NCBI GenBank assembly: GCA_029449235.1
Contig: JANATG010000016.1
Location: forward strand, 248,001 to 312,000
Origin: Linnemannia schmuckeri
Lineage: Eukaryota > Mortierellomycota > Mortierellomycetes > Mortierellales > Mortierellaceae
Direction of reading: 5' to 3'
Length of the DNA: 64,000 nucleotides
Part shown: positions 30,408 through 42,316 of the stretch, one piece after another
Layout of the letters: each line of letters opens with the position of its first letter
How positions within the stretch are numbered: the stretch's first letter is position 1
Notes under the pieces: generated by a model
What the model saw: only the letters and a program-made list of their open reading frames with translations
Database searches by the model: none
Told to the model about the DNA's origin: nothing
Made by a program: the position numbers and the translations under genes

Positions 30408-33400
30408 CTAATGCGAACTGCCATTGGCACCTAGCTGGGCCCCCAACTTTCTGTGATTCTTATTCAAGCCTTCCACACCTCGAATACTGGAGTTTGATAG
30501 TTCCAGCGTATAGACGACGTTGCTCCACATCAACTGCACGCCGTAGCGCCTATCTTCCTGTTCGTCTTCCCCCTTGTCCAAGAACTGCCACATCCGAATC
30601 GATCCATCTTCGCATACGGTAACAAAGTTATGCTTATTCTTCGTCGAAGATCTCCAAGCAACACTGGTAGCCCATCCACCGAAATCTCTAACCGTCGCCA
30701 GACATCGCCCTGTTCTCACATCTCTGACCACAAGAGTCTGTCTATTGTTTTTATCGAGAGCCTCTGACGCCGCTGCCAACACTCCCACCGCCCAGCGACG
30801 GCATTTCGAAAAGGCGGAGGAGAAGCTGTAGTATTCGGCATGACCCTCCCAAACTCGTATTGGCGACTCTTCAAAAGACTTCAGGTCGCAGAATGTGCGG
30901 AGTTGAAGCATAAAGCTCCTCTCGCCAAATGTGGCATCCTGCGACAAATGGACGTTTCTGGTATAGCCCGGGGCCAAATGGACACCGTCTGCCGTTGAAT
31001 CCCAAGAATGAATCGATGCATTAATGTTGTGTACGATCAAACCCTTGCCAAAAGGAGTTTCTGACGCAATATAGATAAACACATGATCCATCTCCTCCGA
31101 TAAAAACAGCAGCTGGCCTGTCCGTGTGTCCTAAACATGGATCGTGGTTCCCCCACCGCCAGCTCCAGCGGCGATCTGGCGCCCGCAGGGTGAGTAAGCC
31201 AGATAAAAATCGGTATCTTTCTGCTGGCGCCTGTGGTAAGTGAGTTCCCCAGATAGAGTCGGGTTGATTTGTCCAAAGAGTGTTCGAACAAGCTCTCCCG
31301 ATGGAATGTCCCAAAGACACACCTTCCCGTTGCTGTATCCCGAAGCAATCTGGTTACCTGTCGGAGAAAAGCCCACAGAGGTCAATGAGGTAATCGCATG
31401 CTGCTTTCTGCTATCGGCTGCAGACTCCGAAATATATCTCCTGGACTTGATAGCTGAATGTGGAGTCCCAAGAATTGTATTCTAGATACAGATATCGTCA
31501 TCTGCACTGCCGACGAGCAAATATAGTCCGCATGGAGAGAATGCAGAGCTCAGGACACCATTATAGCGCTCAGTTTGACTGCTGCTGTTTGTTCAGACGT
31601 CCCAGACCCGAATCGTTCCATCCGATCCAGCGGTGAAAAGGTGATGATTGTCGGGTGAAAAGCACATGCATTTTACTGTCTTAGAATAGACACTGAAGAC
31701 CGTCTTCGCGTCTCCTGTCTCCACGTCCCACAATCGTACTGTGCAGTCGCTACTGGCGGAGGCAATTAGTCTTCCAGACGCCGAGAATGCAAGGTATGTG
31801 ACTTGGCCTGTATGACCTTCCAGACGCTTAAACCCCACGCCGCTCTGGAAATCCCATAGTTGCACTAACCGATAATACCCTATAGCGACGTAGTGATTAG
31901 TCGTTGAAAAATGACAAGACCTAACGGCAGTCGCGACGTCCTCTACCTCTCCCAGGACCACACTCAAGTCCGTATTTTTTGACGCTAAGTTCCACATCCG
32001 AACAAAGCCTTGTCTAGGATAGGAAACAATCTGATCACCTTGCGGTGAAAACAATATCGTGTGAACTCCGCCCGATCGTGCTTGAAATGCAGATAAAAGA
32101 TCTCCGGAAGATGAACCCCACATTCGGATACTTGAGTCAAAGCTTCCGGAAGCGATTTTCTGACCATTTGAAGATAAAGCGACACAGCTGACAATATCAT
32201 GCTTGAGTATAAGACTGGGTGATGTCGCTTCTTTATCATATATTCGCACGACGTCGTCTCGACATCCCAACACAAGTCGGTGATTGCTCAATGCAAAAGA
32301 CATGCATGTAGCTGTCCATTCTGACGGCTCGATTCTGTACAGCAAGACCCATGAGGCGGCATCGTATATGTACAAGTCGCCAGTGACTGAACAAATGCCA
32401 AGCATGGCTCCATCGGGAGTGAACGAGCATTGATCGCCAACTGCGAAAGCGCTCGCAATGAATTCCAGCTCGCCAAATATGCTACCAGTCAGCTGCGCTC
32501 CATCTAAGTCCGCATATTGAAGCCAAGCTCTTGCCAGGTTGGTTCGTGACAAGTCGGCGCCTTTCAGCGAGGCCGAATCAAATTGCCCACCTGTCAGATC
32601 GGCTCCAGGAATTCGAATACCGTGAAGATCCTTGCCTTTGAATCGCACTCCAGCCTTGACCAAGATAGTCATCGCATTGGTGGCGGCCTTGCTCACTTGA
32701 GCATCCGTCTTTGATAGCTCCAAGAACTGGTGGAGCTGGTCCTCAAACATGGTGTCCTGCTGCACAAGCTCAGACAAAAACTGTAGGATCGATGTTTCCT
32801 GAACCAGACTCCGCTTATTCAGGGCGTGGTCGACAGATGGCGATGGTGGAACTCCGAACTGCGCGGAGTCGTAGAGAAATAGAGAATAAAAGTACTCCAG
32901 GAATGACCGGTGAATGAACCGATAGTGATCCCCAGAACGAATCAATGGGCACGACTCTCTCAGCAACTGGATGTCGGGTTGAGAACTAAAGAAAGCTCCT
33001 TTCCATGTGTTTTAGTCTTTGCGGTTTGAGTATTGGATGACCGGGTTACCGGCTTGGTGAGTGAAGACTGCGTCAGCAAGCGATTTCATGAAGGTCACTC
33101 CACTCGCAACAAAGCCATCATCCTGCAAGTCGGTCAAAGCTCGCCTAGCCTCCCTGCTCAAGTCCGCCTTCTCGAGCCGTTGCTTGTTGACCTCCAGCCA
33201 CTGCTCCATGAACTTGTTGTAGAGAACCAATCGGGTGATCTGAACTCGCGAGAGATCCTCATTCTCGAGTGCAACCAGCGGCAACGCCTCTAGAGCAAGG
33301 GTGAGCAAAAAAGGATTCTTAATCAAATCCATCAAGCCAGGAATTTTAAACACCTTGGCCATATACTCATTTGGACTCCAGAAGGGCCTACCGCCTGACA

Positions 33401-34397
33401 GTACATGTACTTCTGTCTTTCACACATACTGCTAGACGTAGTCCTCAATCTGGCGCCTAGAAAACGGCGCGATGACTGCCTCTTGGAAAAAATCCTGGAC
33501 GGTTCGATCGTAATGATTGGCTACTTGGGGTAGAAAGCGGGCGTAGTAGCCGCGACCAAGACACTCACTCCTGTAGCAGATAACCATCTTGACGCGCCAC
33601 TGACCTGGCTGGTTCAGGCGGTTGGTTGTGTGCAGGTTGGTGGAGAGCTGACTCTCATCATACCCGTCGCATAGAACGACAAATTCTTGTTTCTCCAGTT
33701 TCAATTGGTGGATATGTTCGTCAGAAAATCCACTTGCCTTCAGGTGCTTGTCGACCAAGTCGAGCCCTGGCTCCTTGATGGCGGGCAGAATGATGCGCAG
33801 CGGGATCGGGTCGCCGGCACTGTATGTGTCCCAGAGATGTTTCTCAAGATGACGATTGAAGGTTGTTTCCCCGGCTCCTGAGTCTCCGAGCAAGAGCATG
33901 ACCTGTCGCCCACTACGCAAGAATTCCTCCACGTTCTCCATCAAGGGAAAGATATCCTCGTCTGAAGCTTGCAGACTGGCTTTAGCAATAGGAGGGATGT
34001 AGACTTCTCGCCTCTGATACTCCTTCAGTCGCTGCTCCTTGTACAGTTGAATTGCAGCATCGAGGCTGGTTGCGGTGACGTGTATTTGACTGAAGAACAA
34101 AGTGCCCTGCTGTTTGTTGGTGTTTTGAGCGATATCTCCTGACATGTCCGGTCTGGCAGCTATGACGTCCAACAACTTGTCGTTTTCCGAGAACATAGTC
34201 GCAAAAAGGGTACGCAGTTCCTGTTCCTGCTCGGTGCCCTTCAAGGCGTCAATTGCCTTGCTTAAAGTCTCGACAGGAGTGTAAGTTGATCGCTGGACCT
34301 CTGGGCTGCCTGCTGCTGCACGCGCATCTGCCAAAAGCTTATTGGTGACTTCAACTGCGTCTTGTGGCGACATCAAACTTTGTGGTGTCGGTGTCAT
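30408..34397 (-). pseudogene. NACHT/pentapeptide/WD40 gene with six in-frame stops
   Basis: One single frame of about 1,330 codons runs from ATG 34397 to a stop at 30408, with no frameshift. It is broken by TAG 33432-33434, TGA 33420-33422, TAA 33012-33014, TGA 31593-31595, TAG 31482-31484 and TAG 31131-31133. The last two sit where the WD40 pattern expects Trp. Domains in order are NACHT (P-loop near 33890 reads GDSGAGETT, with Glu in place of the essential Lys; Walker B VVLCDGYDES), a conserved post-NACHT block (HYRFIHRSFLEYFYS), pentapeptide repeats (GADLTGGQFDSASLKGADLS) and many degenerate WD40 units. It lacks the helical N-terminal region of about 550 residues found in the intact gene at 13-18.7 kb. 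Product: almost certainly none, or truncated pieces. Confidence 0.85.
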
Positions 34398-34637
34398 GCT
34401 GTTGAACTAAACGTTTGAAGAAATGTCTGTATTAGCAAGTGGGCCATCGGGTTTTTCGTTGGTTATGCTGGGTAATTGACTTACATGAGCCTGACAAGGT
34501 TGCAAGGTAGTGCTGATTTGTCCGGTGAAGATAATGAGTGTCGTGGATTCTGTATGAGGAGGGAGGAGTGTGTGGGGAGTGAGAAAAGAAAGAAAGAAGA
34601 GAACTCTTCTTCGTTCTTTTTCTCGTTCTCGTTTACA
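34398..34637. other. Upstream region of decayed NACHT gene
   Basis: It contains a possible 5'-untranslated intron acceptor (ACGTTTAG) just before the ATG on the - strand, and otherwise nothing recognisable. Confidence 0.35.
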
Positions 34638-34645
34638 ACTTCGCC

Positions 34646-34677
<32 letters not shown>

Positions 34678-35147
34678 GGTAGAATAGGAGATTTTTATTA
34701 TGGCTTAATCAGCCTTGATCCAGTTATTTTGGGCAATGGTTTTGTTGATTTCACCTACTATGGTCTGGATAATGTCGTTGCTCGGTTGTGTGTGTTGGTG
34801 CAGAAAACGGACGGTGTTGGCTGTTGAGATGCCAATAAGGCAGCAAGCCAGCAGTTGAGGGATAGTGATGTTATATTGAGGTTTGATGTCGAACGTGGGA
34901 GGCTGGAAAGACAGGACCGTATGAAGGTCATCATCAGACCATTGTGTTTTGATGGTGTGTTGTTTGAGGATAGTTTGCCACGCAATATACTTAGGGGAGC
35001 ACTGGAAGACGTGGTGATTCTAGTCCTCGCGTCGTTCTCGACAACCGTCTATGCTGCAGTGGGGTTCCTGCTTCCAGATCTTGTGGCGTAGATTTCCACA
35101 GAGGAGCCAATCTCTTTTGAACCTCCACCACATGACTTCGCCAAACT
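34638..35147 (-). mobile_element. 5'-truncated LINE copy with 13-bp target-site duplication
   Basis: The 484-bp insert (34651-35134) is flanked by direct repeats ACTTCGCCAAACT at 34638-34650 and 35135-35147. The insert begins with a T-run of about 27 on the + strand (poly-A tail on the - strand) and is a near-identical inverse copy of the 3' end of the LINE at 35.7-38 kb. Truncation at the 5' end, an A-tail and a target duplication are hallmarks of target-primed reverse transcription. Confidence 0.9.
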
Positions 35148-35222
35148 CAATCCTTGGTTGCATTCGCAGCATGACATCTTGGGTACATACCCCTTAACTG
35201 AATACGAGCATTGAATACAGAT

Positions 35223-35548
35223 TGTTACAAATTTGGTGGCACCCTCCAGAATGATGACGTCATAGTAGTGTAGCCGATCGTTCTTCTAGAGTAGTATTTA
35301 TGTGGGGTAGAAGCTGTTCGTTGTTCTTTGTCTCCTTTACTGTATAGACACTGGACTAACGGATAGCATCTGCATCGCATAGGTAACAAACCCTTCATAA
35401 GAGATAACAATAATACATGGTCTCCTTTACTGTATAGACACTGGACTAACGGATAGCATCTGCATCGCATAGAGTCCAGTTTTGTAGAACCGATTGTGGA
35501 ACTGACAACGTTCCTATAATTCTGCCGCGAGCCCTCCCCCGTGAAACA
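35223..35548 (-). mobile_element. Solo LTR, copy 1 (AGAT target duplication)
   Basis: This 326-bp unit begins TGTTACAAATTTGGTGGC and ends CCCCGTGAAACA (TG...CA). AGAT lies at both 35219-35222 and 35549-35552. It is the inverse of the LTR at 58439-58674 but carries an internal duplication of about 90 bp (53-bp block twice, CTCCTTTACTGTATAGACAC and following, with a 37-bp spacer). The 4-bp target duplication suits integrases of Ty3/Gypsy-like elements, which is an inference. No internal coding part remains, so it probably formed by LTR-LTR recombination. Confidence 0.85.
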
Positions 35549-35659
35549 AGATTTACACCAGTGCTGTTGTTGCAAAAGGAGGTGGTGGCTAGGCAGCGGT
35601 GGCGACGCCTCGATTAGCAGTCATATTCTTTGTAGACATAGTATTAGTAGTGTGCCCAG

Positions 35660-37984
35660 CCCTCTTATCTGCTCTGGGTTTTTTCCACAATGCTCTCCTC
35701 TTTAAAAAAGGCGACGTAACAAAGCTAACAAACTGGAGACCCCTTTCACTTATCAACTCGGATGCCAAACTCTTCACCAAATCCTTACCCTGCGCATTCA
35801 ACCGTACATGGCTACGCTGACGGGCCCATATCAGACTGGATTTACGAAAGGACGACATATAGCAGACAACGGACTGGTCCTTACCACTCTTCGAGACTAT
35901 TGCAATGCAAGGAAGACAAGCCATATCGGTATACTACTGGATCAGGAGAAAGCGTATGATCGAGTACACCACTTCTATCTACAACAAGTCCTGAGGCGAT
36001 TTGGACTCCCATCGAGCATCACCGAATCAATCAGCCAGCTCTTTTTTTCCACCAGGATCGCCCTTAACATCAACGGCTTTGTGTTAGACACCTTTTCACA
36101 ATCAAGGGGACTCCGCCAGGGTGATCCACTATCCCCTCTTCTCTTCAACTTAGCCTTCGAACCTCTACTGGCCCTTGTCCAACGATCTCCGTCCATCCAT
36201 GGTGTTGCTATCCCCGGTTGCACGGAACCCGTCAAGCATAGCGCTTATGCAGACGACCTCATGACACTCATCTCCAAAACAACCGAATGGACAGCACTGG
36301 AAGACGCCCTCCAGACCTATGGTCGCGCATCCAACGCTAAGGTCAACCTGTCCAAAACAGTTGCTTTCCCAATGGCTCCCTCCTACTCCAAAGAACTGCA
36401 GACCCATCTGGATCATCTTAACATGAAATGGCACGACTAAAACGCCGTCGACGCCATGATCTACCTCGGTTTTCTTATCTTCTTCAACCACGACCAGGGA
36501 GGGGATTTCGGGACAAGATGCTGAAGAAGATACAGTTAGCCATTGCCATGCATTCTTCTAGTAATCTCTCCGTTCTTGGCCGAGCCATCATTGTCAACTC
36601 TCTTATCCTCTCCAGACTATGGCACATATCATGGATTGTCAAACTTCCGCTCGAGTTTTTGCGGAAAATGAAGATTGCCATCACTAACTTTGTATGGTTC
36701 TTCAAGCCTAGGCCATTATGGGAGGTGATTACCACGCCAAGGGACAAGGGAGGTCTTAGAGTCATTGATCCAGCCACTCAGTGTCAAGCTTTCCAACTCA
36801 AGCATATCCGTAACGCTCTCAGCACTGACATCTCTTGGGGCAAGGACATCATTCTCGACATTACCAGTGGAGAACCAAAGCCTCTCATCGTCTCGCCTTT
36901 CTTCTAGCACCCCTGGATGGACAATTCCGATCTCTGCTGGCAGGATTCTCTAGTCTACGACGTCTGGTGTCTGCGGCGTCCTCCCTACCATCCCTCTGAA
37001 CACTGGCCCTTGCTAACTCTTTGCCTGACTCCGCAATACCCGCCTCCTCACCGATTGAATGGTGGTTGAGACTTCGGACACCACCATCAAGGCCCTCAGA
37101 CTCTGAGTGGAAGATCTTTTCCGGTTCTCTGCAGATGACAACGGACTCCTCCGACTGACCAGAAAAACGGACCTAACCCCCAAGCTCCACCTTGCCCAGG
37201 TGGAACTAGGGATTCAAGCTTACCAGGGACGTCGTCGGATGCGTCACAGTATGCAACAAGCGCTTTCGAATCCTTCCAAGATCAAACAGGACGATACTCT
37301 GGCACATCGCATCCTATCGTCTGACTTGATCCCAAACGACGTTAACCCCATTACTCTGAAATCGGCCACAACAAAACACTTCCGGACCATTCTGAGGCAA
37401 GACACACCACCAGATCCAAACTCATCAACCCAACCAGAGGTCGGATCCTCGAATCAATAGCGTTGGTTCTGGAGTTCCAAGATACCACACCGGGCCAGGA
37501 CCATGTGGTGGAGGTTCAAAAGAGATTGGCTCCTCTGTGGAAATCTACGCCACAAGATCTGGAAGCAGGAACCCCACTGCAGCATAGACGGTTGTCGAGA
37601 ACGACGCGAGGACTAGAATCACCACGTCTTCCAGTGCTCCCCTAAGTATATTGCGTGGCAAACTATCCTCAAACAACACACCATCAAAACACAATGGTCT
37701 GATGATGACCTTCATACGGTCCTGTCTTTCCAGCCTCCCACGTTCGACATCAAACCTCAATATAACATCACTATCCCTCAACTGCTGGCTTGCTGCCTTA
37801 TTGGCATCTCAACAGCCAACACCGTCCGTTTTCTGCACCAACACACACAACCGAGCAACGACATTATCCAGACCATAGTAGGTGAAATCAACAAAACCAT
37901 TGCCCAAAATAACTGGATCAAGGCTGATTAAGCCATAATAAAAATCTCCTATTCTACCAAAAAAAAAAAAAAAAAAAAAAAAAA
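35660..37984 (+). mobile_element. Decayed LINE (L1/Tad-like) with reverse transcriptase
   Basis: The remnant begins inside the reverse transcriptase (LFKKGDVTKLTNWRPLSL). A frameshift near 35800 leads to GPYQTGFTKGRHIADN, GILLDQEKAYDRVHHFYL, RGLRQGDPLSPLLFN and the catalytic YADD near 36246-36257. Further frameshifts and stops at about 36438, 36905 and in 37.0-37.5 kb separate a thumb/connection part (LSVLGRAIIVNSLILSRLWH) and a C-terminal zinc-knuckle-like region (CSIDGC, then HHVFQCS). The 3' end is an A-tail at about 37960-37984. The N-terminal endonuclease is missing and the left boundary is uncertain. The element cannot be active. Confidence 0.85.
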
Positions 37985-39325
37985 TCAATAACGCAACCTC
38001 GAATTTTAATGAAGCAAGGATTGAAAGAGCCAACATCGAAGGATCAGAAAGCAACATTGCTAAGAACGCTTGACTATTACAAATCAGTTGTCGCTCTTAT
38101 AACTAAGGTGTGTTTCTGAGACGGAGAGAGGTTGGTGGGCAAGTGTCGCGTGCCAGACAATTCCTAGCACGTTTCTACGATCATGTAGTAATGTTGGCAC
38201 ATCCCTCGATCTTTTCCAACATCTCCTTTCCCCGGTATTCCTTGAATTTTTTTAGCACCCCTTGGTCTTTTTTCACTATCTCTTGCAGCTTTTCCAGCAC
38301 CCCCTAATTTTTTTTCTGCATCCCTAGACTAGTCCCTCCACTGTTACCTCTTGATAGCGTCCATTAATGCTGTCTACTGGTGCTCTTTTTTGGTATTGCC
38401 CGGTAATGTTGTCCCTTGGTGTTGACCCTTGATCTTTTCCCGTCCCTTCCCTTCTAGCATTCATTGATCTTTTTTAATATCTCCTAATCATTTTGCAGTA
38501 CCCCTTGCTGTGTCCCTCCTTGGTGTTGCCTTTTGATGTTGCCTATTGATGTCGCCTCTTGATGTTGCCCTTTGGTGTTGTCTCTTGATGCTGTCTCTTG
38601 ATGTTGTCTCTTGATGTTGTCTCTTGATGTTGTCCCTTGATGTAGCTGATTGATGGCGCTCATACTTCACGACGGCCTTCAGTTTCTTTCACTATGAAAT
38701 GGGTGAGCAAGCCAACGCTTACTGAATTCAGTTTCAGTATGATAGGAAGGAACGATATCGAAGGATCAAAAAGCAACGTCGCTTTGAAGCTTGGCTGTCT
38801 CAAGGCAGCTATTTTGCCCTCGATCCATTTTTGCGCGTTCCTTTATCAATCCATCCAGATTTGTAGGTGTCCCTCCTTTGTCCATGCATGATTTTTTTCA
38901 TCCCTCCTTCTCTGTCTGCTTTAGTCTTTTTTGCACTCCTTATTTCGCAGATTCCCATTGATTTTTTTTACTTTTCTACTTCGCAGTCTCTTCTTAAATT
39001 TTGTTGTACCCCTTCTTCTCGGCCTTTTTTTTTTTTTTTTTTTTTTTTCTTTTTTTTGGACTCGGCAGATTGTGGTTCAGCAGACTTTGGTTCGGCAATC
39101 TTCGGTTCCGCGGCCTCCTATTGAAGCATTCCTTTCTTGATGCTGCCCCATATCGAGGCCCCTTAACCGGTGCCGATATAGATCTTGAATGGCGAAGCAC
39201 TTGACTTATGCTGCCCTTGAATTTTTTTCCCCAAAGGCGACCTCCATGGGTCCAGATACATTGTAGATACCCATACACTCATGCACAATGGACAACATAG
39301 GAAATGCATAAAGGAGGAGACGCCA
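37985..39325. repeat. Degenerate CCTTGRTCTTTT/CTTGATGTTG arrays
   Basis: From about 38190 to 38480 imperfect units of roughly 20 bp recur (CATCCCTCGATCTTTTCC, CACCCCTTGGTCTTTTTT, CACTATCTCTTGCAGC). They match the arrays beside the palindrome genes in word and orientation relative to the downstream secreted-protein gene. At about 38515-38650 they tighten into a 12-bp tandem TCTCTTGATGTTG. A second weaker block with long T-runs covers about 38880-39060. No gene is supported in this stretch. Confidence 0.6.
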
Positions 39326-39334
39326 CGTATATAA
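39325..39334 (+). promoter_or_regulatory. Probable TATA box of ten-cysteine protein gene
   Basis: CACGTATATAAAGGAC lies near 39325. The leader to the ATG at 39842 is long, but a GT-AG intron from about 39732 (CAG/GTACGCG) to about 39827 (CAACAG) would shorten it. Confidence 0.4.
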
Positions 39335-39841
39335 AGGACGAGTAAGACGTTCAGCTAACCCGCACCTATCACTCCCCTCGCGTTCATCGCAACTTCTGTC
39401 CAGGAAACCCATCGCACGAACCCTCAAACGAATCCGTCGCACAAAAGAGTAAAACGCTCTTCGAATCCGTCGTAGTGCGATTCTTTCAAGCCCTGCTCCT
39501 GGACTCTAACGCAAGTGCCACCATCTAGTCCATATAGCCGTGTTTCGTTGCTAGTACCTTTTGCAAACAAGCCCGAAGCAGCAAAATCTTACTCTTCTAT
39601 GTCATTGTTCTCTTCTTGATCGCACAGTCTTCCCTATCGAGCATTGCTTCTTCCGAGAAAGCCGTTTTGTCCTTCGCTGTGAAAGACATCCATCCTCCAC
39701 CATCCTTAGCCGATCCCACTTTCTGCAACCAGGTACGCGTATTCCTGATTGATTTTTGTCCTAGGAAATCCTTTTGCCTTGTCAGTCTACTCACTCCTAT
39801 TTCATTCAATTTTTTTATCAACAGCACACAGTTACATCAAG

Positions 39842-40177
39842 ATGGTCAAGCTCTTTATCCTTCTTGTCCTTTCCATGGTCATTCTCCAAACATTTGTGGT
39901 AGCGAAGCAGTGTATGTACTGCAGGTATACCTGTCACAAGAATGGGAACGAGATCGTCAGAGGGATCCAGCATGCCCTTAATGGAGCTCGACACTGTGGT
40001 GAATGTTCTTTTAGGCACAATTGCGGGTTTTGCACCTCTCTGAAAGATGAGGATGACTATTTCAAACTGTTGCGTTGGTGTGAGGGCGAGCCGGGGAAGA
40101 GATATGGCAACAACAAGCTTATAGAGTACGCATGTAATTATCAAGAGAGGATTCAGCGAGACTGCCCGTCGCATTAG
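39842..40177 (+). CDS. Small secreted ten-cysteine protein
   Basis: This encodes 111 residues. The ATG at 39842 opens a strong signal peptide (MVKLFILLVLSMVILQTFVV) with cleavage likely before KQC. The upstream in-frame Met at 39749 would give an improbable N-terminus and probably lies in a leader intron. The mature protein of about 89 residues has ten cysteines (CMYC, YTC, HCGEC, NCGFC, RWC, YAC, RDC), enough for five disulfides, and is basic and hydrophilic. The family is unknown to me. Effector-like or antimicrobial roles are typical for such proteins in fungi but are only a guess here. An AATAAA signal lies near 40244. Confidence 0.7.
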   Translation: MVKLFILLVLSMVILQTFVVAKQCMYCRYTCHKNGNEIVRGIQHALNGARHCGECSFRHNCGFCTSLKDEDDYFKLLRWCEGEPGKRYGNNKLIEYACNYQERIQRDCPSH

Positions 40178-41391
40178 AAGGTTTCTACCCAAACGTCCTT
40201 CTCATCCCTAAACATCCTTTCCTTCAGCTGATTTTTACAACAAATAATAAACGCATTACAAATCCTAGTGCCAAGATGAGCTCTCATCAAAGTAGAACAC
40301 GTTATCAAAAACGCTCTCTTTCCTCGCCTCTGCTGCGTCCGATAAAAGGGCGAGTAGCTCCTGAAGATTAACGGTAAGGTATAAAGAAGGAAGAAATGAA
40401 AATTGGAGACGTGTAGTTGTGTCTCGTTGTTGTCTCCTCCCTGGTGCAACCCGTCTTACTTGCAAAGCATACATCAGTGGCGGTAGCAAAAGAAATGAAC
40501 ACTGACTTTAACTCTGAGATCCTGTGAACAAACACGGTCCTTTATTTCCTCTCCGATATTTGCTCCCGACCCTGACTTGTAGCACTATGTATTATCCTGC
40601 ACTCCTGAAAAAGCACTGTACCTTTTCTGCATATCCTATTTCCTGACCTGTTCTGCTCGCCCACTGCGAACCTACAAGAAAAAGAGAAGAGGGAGGGGTT
40701 AGATGGGATGAAAGCCAAACCTCTAACAATAGCAACAACCCTTCTCCCCAAATAACCCACACCTTTCACAACACCTTCGAATGCAAAGATCGATCTTTTG
40801 CACTCTGCCCAAGCAAAGCCTCAACGGTCATACTCATGTCTATTTTTTTCCTCTTGTTGTTCTCTGTCTCTCTTTTCACGCATACTCTTTTTTGAACCAG
40901 CTGATAAGGTCCTTTTAACCCGATCAAGAGATATTCTCGCGACTGTTATTAGTCGCCATCTCATTAAGTTTCAGGTGCCCTTGTCCGGTACTTGGTGTGG
41001 CCAACAGTTACGTCGACAATCGCTAATCGAACCGGTATGTGCAGAACTTTTCGTTTTTCTCTTTTCGTTTTTTTTTGGAATCCTCGGTCGAGCTACCCCC
41101 TGCTGTACACAAAAAGAACGCGCCCTAAAACCCCTATCATACTAGAGAACAAAGTTGACCAGACTTGTCTATGATACTGTATGTTGTTTCTTTTTGGCGT
41201 AAAGAAAGCGGGGCTTGTGAGGGAAAGGGCGGGAGTGTGAATGGGGGATGGAGAACGCTCTGGTGCGGGAATAAAAACGTAGAATAAAAAGTTGCCATGG
41301 TGGTGTTGGGACTAGAACCGAAGAATTACGTGACACCGATTGTCAAGAAGGACAATGGTGTATGGACAAGGGGGGCGGGAAAACAGAAGAT

Positions 41392-41425
<34 letters not shown>

Positions 41426-42316
41426 AGTGACCTATTTTTGGTTCCCCGACGTCTGGGGAACAAGGTATGTGTGTGTGTGTGTGTGCGTACAGAGTCCTGA
41501 CGGGGAATGGTATGGTGTGTGGATGAGAAAGGAAGTACATGGTTTTTGTTGTTGTTATGGTTGCTAGATGACCAAACGGGAGGGAAAGAAGCGGGAAGGG
41601 AGAGGGGAGTTGGCCAGAGGTGGAGGATGGCTTTCTTTTTGCACCTATCTTTTGATACTTGAAGACAATGTTCTTGTCCCTGGTTTAGAGTGGAGCAAGT
41701 GAAGAGAGTGTGGATGGGTAAAGGTGACGAAGGAAGAAGGAAGAAAGAAGGTAGTTAGAGGAGGGAGTGAGAAAGAGTGAAGGAGGAGTGGGAAACAAAC
41801 AAAAGAGAAAGAAAGAAAGATGTGGTCCCAACTGCTGTGAATATTTGTTTTTGTTTGTGGGGCGAACACATGTTGCACGGTCCTCGTTATGGATCCGAGT
41901 CAGAATTGGAAAAAAACAAAACCGCATGGCCCAATCTCGCGTTAACTGTATGCATGGTCATATGGAAAAGACGCTGATCTGATTGGTTGAAAAATTGCCA
42001 CCAAAATAATATGTCCAGCCTTGCACCAATCATCTCTGATGGACTTTGTCACTTCTGTCTCTCAGATTTTCCCATTTCTTGGGTTAATTAACGTTAATCA
42101 GTCTAGATCTCTTTTTGTTCCTGGATCTCTTGGCCTGTGCTCCCTTTAAAGTCAAATCCCAACCGTGACTTCTTTCCTCCTGCTGCCATTCAACCATTGT
42201 ATTCATTCCCACTCACGTTGAAAATAAAGGTACAAACATATCATTGAGCTATGTGGTTCTACATGTGGAACTCTCGAGCATATTACTATAGAGGGACTTG
42301 CATCGTCACGGTGCCC
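40178..42316. other. Gene-free region with microsatellites
   Basis: I see no gene. It holds a CTA/TAC trinucleotide repeat of about 11 units at about 41391-41425 and a GT repeat at about 41466-41483. Purine-rich DNA follows at 41.6-41.8 kb. Confidence 0.45.
41391..41425. repeat. CTA trinucleotide microsatellite
   Basis: About eleven TAC/CTA units in a row, followed 40 bp later by a short GT repeat. Confidence 0.9.
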
